Source of the DNA: Paraburkholderia atlantica
GTDB lineage: Bacteria > Pseudomonadota > Gammaproteobacteria > Burkholderiales > Burkholderiaceae
DNA: 64,000 nucleotides
Direction of reading: 5' to 3'
Assembly (NCBI RefSeq): GCF_009362785.1
Contig: NZ_WHNQ01000004.1
Location: 186,001-250,000 of the forward strand
Positions within the stretch are counted from its first letter, which is position 1. Each line of letters starts with the position of its first letter. A program made the position numbers and the translations under genes. This document shows, one piece after another, positions 44,873-52,562 of the stretch. The notes under the pieces are model-generated. The model worked only from the letters and a program-made list of their open reading frames with translations. It had not been told where the DNA came from and ran no database searches.

Positions 44873-44889
44873 ATTACCTCTCAGGTAAT
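44873..44889. promoter_or_regulatory. 17-bp perfect inverted repeat, candidate XRE autoregulatory operator
   Basis: ATTACCT-CTC-AGGTAAT has perfect 7-base arms and ends 34 bases before the XRE regulator start. A near-identical copy (one mismatch) lies at 43879-43895 ahead of the NTF2-like gene. Confidence 0.75.
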
Positions 44890-44923
44890 CGATTGCTTGC
44901 ACGCTTTGACTATCATCGGTGGC

Positions 44924-45772
44924 ATGAACACACTCTCTATCGCACAAACGGCTCCGTCATCCCCGTCGAGAGGCACTCGGGCGGTCGGCGAACTTCTCCG
45001 CGAATGGCGGCAACGGCGGCGCATGAGTCAGTTGCTGCTCGCCACGGAAGCCGACATTTCGACGCGCCATCTGAGCTTTGTCGAATCGGGGCGCGCGCTA
45101 CCGAGCCGGGAAATGGTCATGCATCTCGCCGAGCGTCTCGACGTTCCATTGCGCGCGCGCAATGCCCTGCTCGTCGCGGCCGGTTACGCGCCGCTGTTTC
45201 GCGAACGTCCGCTCTCCGACCCACAGCTCTCCGCCGCGCGCGAAGCCGTCGAACTGGTGCTCAAGGGACACGAGCCCTACCCGGCCCTAGCGATCGACCG
45301 GCATTGGACCATCGTCGCGACCAACCATGCGCTTGCGCCGTTGTTGAGCGGCGCGAGTCCCGAGTTGCTAAAGCCGCCGGTCAACGCGCTGCGGTTGAGT
45401 CTGCATCCGCAAGGCATCGCCGCGTCGATCATCAACTGGCATGCATGGCGCGAGCATGTGCTGGCCCGGCTGCAACGGCAAATCGACGTCAGCGGCGACG
45501 ACACGCTGAGCGCACTGCGCGACGAACTGGCCGGCTATCCCGCGCCGCCGGACGCAGACGCCTCGATGCCGGACGACGCAGTCCTCAACCAGATCGCCGT
45601 GCCATTGCGGCTGCGCACGCCGCTTGGCGTGCTGTCGTTTTTCAGCACCACCACGGTGTTCGGCACGCCGGTGGACGTTACGCTGTCGGAACTCGCTATC
45701 GAGGCGTTCTTTCCGGCGGATCAGCAAACCGCGGCCGCGCTGCGCGAGTTTGCCGAACACCAGCGCGGCTAG
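44924..45772 (+). CDS. XRE-family regulator with MmyB-like ligand domain
   Basis: A 282-residue regulator. Residues 20-80 form an XRE helix-turn-helix (ELLREWRQRRRMSQLLLATEADISTRHLSFVESGRALPS). Residues about 105-280 are the MmyB-like PAS-related domain (YPALAIDRHWTIVATNHALAPLL is typical), thought to bind a small ligand. It probably represses itself and the NTF2-led cluster via the paired 17-bp sites. ATG 44924 is chosen over an in-frame GTG-like start at 44897, within which no ribosome-binding site fits better. Confidence 0.9.
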   Translation: MNTLSIAQTAPSSPSRGTRAVGELLREWRQRRRMSQLLLATEADISTRHLSFVESGRALPSREMVMHLAERLDVPLRARNALLVAAGYAPLFRERPLSDPQLSAAREAVELVLKGHEPYPALAIDRHWTIVATNHALAPLLSGASPELLKPPVNALRLSLHPQGIAASIINWHAWREHVLARLQRQIDVSGDDTLSALRDELAGYPAPPDADASMPDDAVLNQIAVPLRLRTPLGVLSFFSTTTVFGTPVDVTLSELAIEAFFPADQQTAAALREFAEHQRG

Positions 45773-45814
45773 CCCCTCGCGTACCCGTCCCCCGACTCAC
45801 CACGAACAAGTGAT

Positions 45815-46351
45815 ATGTCCGTCAACGCCGACACCCTGCTCATCCGCCAACTCGGACCCGCCGACCGGGACGCCTATTTCCAGCTTCGTCTGCGCGGGCT
45901 GAAGGCGCACCCTGCTGCGTTCGGACAAAGCTACGACGAAGCGCTCGCGAAAGGCGCGGCACAGCATGACGCGACGTTGCTGGGCTCGGAGGCGGAAGGT
46001 TCGTTCCTGCTTGGCGCGTATGCGTCGGCGGATGCGCCGCTGATCGGCGCCGTCGGTCTGCTGCGGAACAAAGCCCACAAGGAGCGGCACAAGGCGAACG
46101 TCGTCGGCATGTATGTCGCCCCGGAAGCGGCTGGGCGTGGGGTCGGGCGTGCGCTGCTCAGCGAGTTGTTGACGCGCGCGGCGCGCGTCGACGGTTTGCG
46201 GCAGGTGCAACTGACCGTGGGAAGTCGCAACGACGCGGCGCGCAAGCTGTATGAATCGCTCGGCTTTCGCAAATACGGATGCGAACTCGGCGCATTGAAC
46301 GTCGACGGCATATTCCATGACGAGGATCTGATGGCGCGATTCCTCGTCTAG
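45815..46351 (+). CDS. GNAT-family N-acetyltransferase
   Basis: A 178-residue acetyltransferase. VGMYVAPEAAGRGVGRALLSELL is the acetyl-CoA pyrophosphate-binding motif (RGVGRA as Q/RxxGxG/A), and NDAARKLYESLGFRKYG is motif B. The substrate amine is unknown. It follows the XRE regulator by 42 bases and may share its transcript. Confidence 0.9.
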   Translation: MSVNADTLLIRQLGPADRDAYFQLRLRGLKAHPAAFGQSYDEALAKGAAQHDATLLGSEAEGSFLLGAYASADAPLIGAVGLLRNKAHKERHKANVVGMYVAPEAAGRGVGRALLSELLTRAARVDGLRQVQLTVGSRNDAARKLYESLGFRKYGCELGALNVDGIFHDEDLMARFLV

Positions 46352-47095
46352 CGCGCCGGAATCATTGACAACGGGCCCCTGCCGCCCATTCCGGTGCCTC
46401 GCCAAGGTTGTAAAATCGGCGCCCATTGCAGCAACATCGTGTCAGGCATCCTGCACGGCTCTGGCCCCTCGCTGTCTTCGTCGGCAACGCAATCGGCACA
46501 CGTTTGCGACCGCTTTTCGGTCCCGGGGCGGAACACATCCGCCAGCCCGGCTGCCGATCCTCACCGAGCCGTTACAAATCCCGCCCCAGTTTGCATAGTT
46601 GTAACTGGGGATGCATCATGCCGTTACACCCCCCATCCGTCCCCGACCCGCCATGCAAGACGAGTATTTATTACCGTCCATTCCGGCGCTTTCCATTTCC
46701 TTTCTAATTCAAAACAAATATACCGATCGCTGCACGGCGGGCACGCGTGGCGTGGACCAGTGCGGCTTGACGCCCACCCAGCAAGGGTTTTCATGGATTA
46801 GAGGTGACTGTCGAAAGGCTAAAAATCCACTTGGCATCATTCATTACAACGGCGTGAAAAACTTACCGAAAAATGATGTAGCTTTTTGAGATATTTTTTT
46901 GCGAAGGGATTGATTTCTGGTTTTAGCCTTCATACAATTCGTCCCGAGCTGTTACGAAATGTAACGTCTTGTATCAAATGTTCGCTGCTTCTAGCAGGTA
47001 GCAACATGTAGCCGGAGGCAGCGTTTCCGGCGAGGCAGAAAAGACATAACGGCGCAAAGCCGACATAGAAATTCGGGGCTTCGGAAACAGAGAAA
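46352..47095 (+). promoter_or_regulatory. Long AT-richer leader of flhDC with repeated GTTAC/GTAAC motifs
   Basis: About 740 bases without a credible gene between the GNAT gene and flhD. Composition shifts to AT-rich after about 46640. Notable elements: GTTACAA (46571) with TTGTAAC (46599); an overlapping CCCCAGTT (46584) with AACTGGGG (46603), which cannot pair at the same time as the first; and GTTACGAAATGTAAC (46951-46965) flanked by ATACAA (46932) and TTGTAT (46969). These are plausible regulator sites or RNA structures for flhDC control. Confidence 0.5.
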
Positions 47096-47416
47096 ATGGA
47101 CCGTAGCAGCGAGACGCTGGATTCAATCCGCGAGATCAATTTGTCTTACATCATGCTCGCGCAACGTATGTTGCGCGAGGACAAACCGGTCGGAATGTTC
47201 CGGCTGGGACTGTCGTCGGAACTGGCTGATTTGCTTGCCGGGCTGTCGCTCGCGCAAATCGTCAAGCTGGCCTCTTCCGACCAGCTTTTGTGCTTCTTCC
47301 GCTTCAACGACCACGCGATGCTGTCGGCGTTGACGCAAACGACGAAGCACGCCGCAGTTGCACCGACCCACACGGCGATCCTGCTTGCAGGCCAGCCCGC
47401 CGAGCAATTTGCCTGA
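47096..47416 (+). CDS. flhD: Flagellar transcriptional activator FlhD
   Basis: A 106-residue helical protein that forms a heterohexamer with FlhC and switches on class II flagellar genes with sigma-70 polymerase. LDSIREINLSYIMLAQRMLREDK, MFRLGLSSELADLLAGLSLAQIVKLASSDQLLCFFRF are diagnostic. GGAAACAGAGAAA precedes the ATG. It is followed after 14 bases by flhC. The other flagellar genes are not in the window. Confidence 0.97.
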   Translation: MDRSSETLDSIREINLSYIMLAQRMLREDKPVGMFRLGLSSELADLLAGLSLAQIVKLASSDQLLCFFRFNDHAMLSALTQTTKHAAVAPTHTAILLAGQPAEQFA

Positions 47417-47430
47417 CCGAGGTGACTGCA

Positions 47431-48000
47431 ATGCTCAAGCGAAGCCTGACCGAAGATGCACAGGAAGTATTTCGCGCGATCGCACTGATCGAGCTCGGCG
47501 CCCGCATGCAGGTGCTCGAGAGCGAGCTGACGCTGTCGCGCGATCGTATGATCCGCCTGTATCGCGAGGTCAAGGGCGTATCGCCGCCCAAGGGCATGTT
47601 GCCGTTTTCGGCGGACTGGTACATGACGTGGCTCGCGAACATTCACGCGTCGCTGTTCTACAACACGTATCTGTTCCTGAAGAACGAAGCGCGCTGCTCG
47701 CATCTGGATGCGCTGACCAAGGGATACCGGCTGTATCTCGAACACTGTCAGCACAGCGAAACCGAACCGGTGCTCGATCTGACCCGCGCGTGGACGCTCG
47801 TGCGTTTCTTCGACGCGGACATCCTGCAACTGACCAAGTGCTGCCGCTGTACTGGCAAGTTCGTCGCGCACAAGCACGACCTGCAGCACAACGTCGTGTG
47901 CGGCGCGTGCCAGCCGCCGTCGCGTGCCGGCAAGACGAAGAAGGCAGCAGCCGCGCGCCGCGAAGCGCTCGGTGCGGCGCAGGTCGCGCAGGCCGCCTGA
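47431..48000 (+). CDS. flhC: Flagellar transcriptional activator FlhC
   Basis: A 189-residue zinc-binding partner of FlhD. The start SLTEDAQEVFRAIALIELGARMQVLESELTLSRDRMIRLYREV, then GMLPFSADWYMTW, are conserved; the zinc cysteines lie in KCCRCTGKFV and VVCGACQPP. A basic Ala/Lys/Arg tail follows. GAGGTGA precedes the ATG. A strong terminator at 48059 ends the operon. Confidence 0.97.
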   Translation: MLKRSLTEDAQEVFRAIALIELGARMQVLESELTLSRDRMIRLYREVKGVSPPKGMLPFSADWYMTWLANIHASLFYNTYLFLKNEARCSHLDALTKGYRLYLEHCQHSETEPVLDLTRAWTLVRFFDADILQLTKCCRCTGKFVAHKHDLQHNVVCGACQPPSRAGKTKKAAAARREALGAAQVAQAA

Positions 48001-48058
48001 CCGATCGATACGCCCGTCGCGAGACGCGGCCAACCCGATTCCAACCGAAGCTCACGTG

Positions 48059-48093
48059 AATCCGCGCAGTGCTTGAACTGCGCGGATTTTTTT
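48059..48093 (+). terminator. Rho-independent terminator of flhDC
   Basis: A perfect 12-bp stem AATCCGCGCAGT / ACTGCGCGGATT with a six-base loop, then a seven-T run, 58 bases past the flhC stop. Confidence 0.93.
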
Positions 48094-48146
48094 CGCCTTC
48101 ACGCCGGGCCAACCGGCGTTCGAATGAATCTCCGCCCCCGACCGGA

Positions 48147-49475
48147 TCAACCGGCCAGCCCCACCGTCTGGACGACAAGCCACAGATTCGCCGCACTGAT
48201 CGCTACAAACAGCGTCCACACGAGCAGACGCGTCGGCAGCGTGTTGGCGAATTCGCCCATCAGAGAACGGTCGCTCGTCATGCGGATCAGCGGATAAAGC
48301 GCGAACGGCAGCTGCAGGCTCAGCACGACCTGACTCGCGACGAGCAGTTGGCCGACCGCGCCGTTGCCGAGCATCCGCACGCCGATCAGCGCCGGAATCA
48401 GCGCGAGCGCGCGCGTGATGAAACGCCGCTGCCAGCATGGAATCTTCATCTTCAGGAAGCCTTCCATGATGACCTGCCCCGCCACCGTGCCGGTGAACGT
48501 CGAGCTTTGTCCCGACGCGAGCAGCGTGATCGCGAACAGGACCGCGGCGAAGCCGGTGCCGACGATCGGCGCTAGCAGCCGGTAGGCGTCCTCGATCTGC
48601 GTGACCTGGTTGTGGCCCGTCGCATGAAACGCGGCGGCCGCGAGAATCAGGATCGCCATGTTGATCAGCGCCGCGAGCACGAGCGATGCGATCGTGTCGA
48701 TACGCGACATGCCGATCGCCGAGCGGATGCTGGCCGAATCGCGCTTCACCGCGCGGGTCTGCACGATCGACGAGTGCAGATACAGGTTGTGCGGCATCAC
48801 CGTCGCGCCGAGAATGCCGATCGCGAGATACATCGGCTCGCGCGAATTCAACGCCTGCCACGACGGAATCAGCCCTTGCGCGACCGACGGCCAATGCGGC
48901 CTGACGAGCGCAAGCTCGATGATGTAGCCGACGCCGATCGTCGCGATCAGGCCGAGCATGATCGCTTCGAGGTCGCGAAAATTCTTGCCCTTCAGGCCGA
49001 GCACGATCAGCGTGTCGAACGCGGTGAGCAACACCCCGGTGGTCAGCGAGCAGTTGAACAGCAGATGAAACGCGAGCGCGCCGCCGAGCACTTCGGCGAG
49101 ATCGCAGGCGATGATCGACAGCTCCGCGAGCAGCCACTGCGCACGCGCGACGCCCGGCGAATAGCGCGCGCTCGACAGTTGCGCGAGGTCGCGCCCGGTC
49201 GCGATGCCGAGGCGCATGCTCAGGCATTGCAGCGCCATCGCCGACAGGCTCGACAGCAGCACGACGAATAGCAGGTTATAGCCGAAGCGCGAACCGGCTT
49301 CGATCGCGGTGGCCCAGTTGCCTGGGTCCATGTAGCCGATCGATACCAGCAGGCCGGGCCCCGCGAATTGCAGGATCTTCTTCCAGAACGGTGCGCCCGC
49401 GGAGACGGAGACCGATCCCTGTACCTCGGACGGGCAGAACGGCGCTGTGGCGGTTGTAGGTAGTTTGAACAGCAA
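48147..49475 (-). CDS. mntH: Nramp-family manganese/divalent metal transporter
   Basis: A 442-residue, 11-segment proton-coupled Mn2+/Fe2+ importer. The metal-binding DPGN of segment 1 is in SIGYMDPGNWATAIEAG and the segment 6 motif is ATVMPHNLYLHSSIV. No ATG exists near the conserved start; the frame runs upstream through arginine-rich, antisense-like sequence. TTG 49475 (or CTG 49472) gives LLFKLPTTATAPFCPSEV, the usual N-terminus, with GAGAGA upstream, so a non-ATG start is proposed. It lies 58 bases past the SfnC-like gene on the same strand. Confidence 0.9.
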   Translation of the reverse strand: MLFKLPTTATAPFCPSEVQGSVSVSAGAPFWKKILQFAGPGLLVSIGYMDPGNWATAIEAGSRFGYNLLFVVLLSSLSAMALQCLSMRLGIATGRDLAQLSSARYSPGVARAQWLLAELSIIACDLAEVLGGALAFHLLFNCSLTTGVLLTAFDTLIVLGLKGKNFRDLEAIMLGLIATIGVGYIIELALVRPHWPSVAQGLIPSWQALNSREPMYLAIGILGATVMPHNLYLHSSIVQTRAVKRDSASIRSAIGMSRIDTIASLVLAALINMAILILAAAAFHATGHNQVTQIEDAYRLLAPIVGTGFAAVLFAITLLASGQSSTFTGTVAGQVIMEGFLKMKIPCWQRRFITRALALIPALIGVRMLGNGAVGQLLVASQVVLSLQLPFALYPLIRMTSDRSLMGEFANTLPTRLLVWTLFVAISAANLWLVVQTVGLAG

Positions 49476-49533
49476 GCCGGAAATCTCTCGAGAGGAATCG
49501 ACGCGACGCCTCGGGCGGGCGTCGCAAACGGCC

Positions 49534-50733
49534 TCAAGTGTACAGAGAAACGTCCGGCAATGTCCCGCTAAGCGCGTAGCGGCCGACGTCGCGCACGCGG
49601 TAGTCGAGCGGATCGTGCAGCGTGTGCACGCGTGCATTGCGCCAGAAACGATCGAGCGCGAGCGGCGCATGAGTCGCGCGTGCGCCGCAGGCGTCGAAGA
49701 GTTTTTCGCCGATGTCGAGCGCCGCTCGATGCGCGACGATCTTCGCTTCCGAGGTCGCCAGCGCGACCCGCGCACGGCTTTCGGCATCGAGCGTTGCGCG
49801 TTGCTGCCACGCTTCGTCGAGCGCGTTCGCGGCGCGCGCGGCCAGCGCTGCGGCGCTCACCATCTGGATATGCATTTCGCCGAAGCGCTGGATCAGGTAG
49901 GGGTCGTCGGTCGCTTTGGCGACGCCGGAGGCGATCCACGGCCGGCCATGTTCGTGCACGTACGCTCTCGCCTCTTCGAGCGCGCCCTGCGCGATTCCGA
50001 CGAACAGATTGGTCAACACCTGTTGCGAGATCAGCGTACGCAGGCTCGCGTGCGGCGTGTCGGGTCGTTGGAGCACCTCGTGCGGCTCGACCCTGACGCG
50101 CGCGAACGACACGCTGCCGCTGTCGGTCTGCCGCTGGCCGATCGGGTCCCAGTCGTCGTGAACGGTGATGCCTTCGCGCGTGGTCGGCACCGCCGCGAAT
50201 ACGGGTTTGCCGGTCGATGGATCGTGCGCGGACACGGTCATCATCTGCGAGCCGCGCGTTCCGGAACAGAAGCCTTTCTGGCCGTCGAGCAGGTAGCCGC
50301 CATCGTGCGTCGAAGTTGCAACGAGACGCGCATCCAGTGGATTCACCGCATTGCCCCACCACCAGCGATGCTCGACGGTGCCGCGCAGATATTTCTCGCG
50401 CTGCCGTGGATTGCCCCACAGGTCGATGCTGACCACCTGCAGGCAGGTGAAGCCGAACAGATGCGCGAGCGCGCTATCGACGCGCGCGAGCTCACGCACC
50501 ACGTCGTAAATCGCGGACCAGCGCGCGCCAGCGCCGCCGAATTCGCGCGGCACGGCGAGCGTCAGCAGGTCCGCGTCGGCGATCCACTGCTTCTGTTGCG
50601 CGGCGTGACCGCCTTCGCGATCGCGCTGCGCGGCGCTCGCGCGCAACGCGGCTAGCAGTGTGGTGAGGTCGCGCGCGCAATCCTGATGCTGCTGCTCGCG
50701 AATCTGCTCGATGCCGTCATGCACGAAAGTCAC
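49534..50733 (-). CDS. Acyl-CoA-dehydrogenase-like flavin monooxygenase (SfnC/DszC type)
   Basis: A 399-residue protein of the acyl-CoA dehydrogenase fold: N-terminal helices, a middle beta domain (DGGYLLDGQKGFCSGTRGSQMMTVSAHD) and a C-terminal helical domain. The sequence resembles SfnC/DszC proteins, FMNH2-dependent monooxygenases for organosulfur compounds. The usual acyl-CoA dehydrogenase catalytic Glu is not evident. No flavin reductase or sulfonate transporter is adjacent, so a sulfur role is inferred from family alone. It lies between the efflux operon terminator and mntH. Confidence 0.78.
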   Translation of the reverse strand: MTFVHDGIEQIREQQHQDCARDLTTLLAALRASAAQRDREGGHAAQQKQWIADADLLTLAVPREFGGAGARWSAIYDVVRELARVDSALAHLFGFTCLQVVSIDLWGNPRQREKYLRGTVEHRWWWGNAVNPLDARLVATSTHDGGYLLDGQKGFCSGTRGSQMMTVSAHDPSTGKPVFAAVPTTREGITVHDDWDPIGQRQTDSGSVSFARVRVEPHEVLQRPDTPHASLRTLISQQVLTNLFVGIAQGALEEARAYVHEHGRPWIASGVAKATDDPYLIQRFGEMHIQMVSAAALAARAANALDEAWQQRATLDAESRARVALATSEAKIVAHRAALDIGEKLFDACGARATHAPLALDRFWRNARVHTLHDPLDYRVRDVGRYALSGTLPDVSLYT

Positions 50734-50842
50734 TGGCTTGCCCTAGGGTCGTCGTTGGCTGGATCGGACGATGATAGGCAGCCGCGCGCATGTGGTCTAC
50801 GAAGCGATTCGCACAAGGAAAGCGCGAAAAACGATTTGCATG

Positions 50843-50877
50843 AAAAACGCCGGGCAGCGCTTGCGTGCGGCCCGGCG
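50843..50877 (-). terminator. Rho-independent terminator of the efflux operon
   Basis: On the minus strand an 8-bp CGCCGGGC/GCCCGGCG stem (50877-50848) is followed by five T (50847-50843), 43 bases past the opcM stop. Orientation fits the end of llpE-ceoA-ceoB-opcM. Confidence 0.85.
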
Positions 50878-50920
50878 TCGTTGATGAGGCTGATGAAGCG
50901 CTTGCTACAGGGTTATGAAT

Positions 50921-52549
50921 TCAGCGCTTCGCCACTTGCTGTGGCGCCGAAACGGCTGCAGCTTCAGCCGCGGAGCCAGAAGCACCAACCGGCACCGCGC
51001 CCACCGCCGTCCCCCCCGCCGTCACATCGCCCCAACCACCACCGAGCGCGCGAATCAGATTCACGGTCGCGACAGCCTGCGTGCCCGCCAGATGGCTCGC
51101 CTGCAATTGTGACTGCAGCACCTGCCGCTCGCCGTCGATTACGTCGAGATAGCTGACCGCACCCTCCGTGTACTGCGTGCGCGACAGATGCGCGGCGCGC
51201 TGCGACGCATCGACCGCGTCGTTCTGCTCGCGCATCTGATCGTCGAGCAAGCGTAGATCGGCGAGATTGTCTTCGACTTCACGGAACGCCACGAGCACCT
51301 GCTGGCGATATTGCGCGACGTCCTCGTCGTACTTCGAACGCGCCTGCGCCAGATTGGCCTTGCGACGGCCGCCGTCGAAGATCGGCATCGTCAGCGCGGT
51401 ACCCACGGCCGGACCGAGGATGAACGCGCGGCTCGACCACATGAACAGATCGCCGAGCGTCGCCGATTCAAAGCCGAACGCGCCGGTGATGTCGAGCTTC
51501 GGGAAGAACGCCGACTTCGCGAGCCCGACGCGCGCATTCGCTGCCTGCATCGCGCGCTCGGCTGCCGCGATGTCAGGCCGGCGTTCGAGCAGCGCCGACG
51601 GCAAACCGGCCGGCACGCGCACCGTCACCAGCGCGAGCGGCGCTTCCGCGAACGTGAAATCCGCGGGCGGCTTGCCGAGCAGAATCGCGAGGCTATGCTC
51701 GGAGGCGGCCCGTTGCCGCGCGACGCCGACCGCATCGGCGCGCGCGCTGGCGAGCTCGTTACGCGCACGCGACAGATCCAGCTCGCTGATATCGCCTTCC
51801 TTGAAGCGCCGCTGGACGAGCTTCAGCGTGTCTTCGCGCAACGCGACGGTGCGGCGGTACAGATCCTGGTCTGTGTCGAGCTCGCGCAACTGGAAGTAGT
51901 TCTGCGCGACGTCGGCCTGCAACGACAGCTGCACTGAACGGAACAGCGCTTCGCTCTGCTGCTCGTCCGAGCGCGCCGCGTTCACGTTCGAGCTGACGCG
52001 CCCGAACAGATCCGCTTCATACGACGCGCCGACCTGCGCGCGCCAAATCGTGCCGGTCGTGCCGCCCGCGCTGTCCGGCTGGAATTGCGATGCCGCCGAC
52101 GCGCGTTCGCGCGTCGGGCCGAAGCCCGCGTCGAGCTTCGGGAACCAGTCGGACTTCGCCGCCTGCGTGACCGCGCGTGCCTGCTGCACGCGCGCGGCCG
52201 CGGCCTTCAGGTCCTGGTTCGCGGCGGCGGCCTGCTCTTCGAGCGCGTCGAGCTGCGGATCGCCGAACACCTTCCACCATTCGCCGCGCAGCGCGCTGTC
52301 GGCGGGCTCGGCCGGTTTCCACGTGCCGTTGTTTTGTGCCGCCCCGGCTGAACCAGCCGCCGCGCCCGACGCCGCCGCAGCCGACGTCTTCACCACGGGC
52401 GCTTCCTTGAACGCCGCCGGCGTATCGACGTCGGGGCGCTTGTACGTCGGCTCGAGCGAGCAAGCGGCCAGCAGCGCGATCAGCAAACCGCTCGCGGCCG
52501 CGCGGCCCCATCCGCGCAAGGATACAAAGCGAGATTCAAAGCGTTTCAT
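50921..52549 (-). CDS. opcM: RND efflux outer-membrane lipoprotein (OprM/NodT family)
   Basis: A 542-residue outer-membrane channel. Signal peptide with lipobox LLAAC (Cys near residue 30) and the typical SLEPTYKRPDV after it. Two repeated coiled-coil/beta halves follow (LDALEEQAAAANQDLKAAAARVQQARA and RPDIAAAERAMQAANARVGLAKSAFFPKLDITGAFG). The C-terminal tail after about 505 is Ala/Gly/Val-rich. It exports drugs together with CeoA and CeoB and is last of the operon, 13 bases past ceoB. ATG 52549 is used; the frame is open to 52651. Confidence 0.95.
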   Translation of the reverse strand: MKRFESRFVSLRGWGRAAASGLLIALLAACSLEPTYKRPDVDTPAAFKEAPVVKTSAAAASGAAAGSAGAAQNNGTWKPAEPADSALRGEWWKVFGDPQLDALEEQAAAANQDLKAAAARVQQARAVTQAAKSDWFPKLDAGFGPTRERASAASQFQPDSAGGTTGTIWRAQVGASYEADLFGRVSSNVNAARSDEQQSEALFRSVQLSLQADVAQNYFQLRELDTDQDLYRRTVALREDTLKLVQRRFKEGDISELDLSRARNELASARADAVGVARQRAASEHSLAILLGKPPADFTFAEAPLALVTVRVPAGLPSALLERRPDIAAAERAMQAANARVGLAKSAFFPKLDITGAFGFESATLGDLFMWSSRAFILGPAVGTALTMPIFDGGRRKANLAQARSKYDEDVAQYRQQVLVAFREVEDNLADLRLLDDQMREQNDAVDASQRAAHLSRTQYTEGAVSYLDVIDGERQVLQSQLQASHLAGTQAVATVNLIRALGGGWGDVTAGGTAVGAVPVGASGSAAEAAAVSAPQQVAKR

Positions 52550-52562
52550 TGTTGTTTTCTCC

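Noticed and set aside
46611-46889. 92-aa plus-strand frame in the flhDC leader
   Set aside because: No ribosome-binding site, no domain, atypical composition; it overlaps the inverted-repeat region and is better read as leader DNA.
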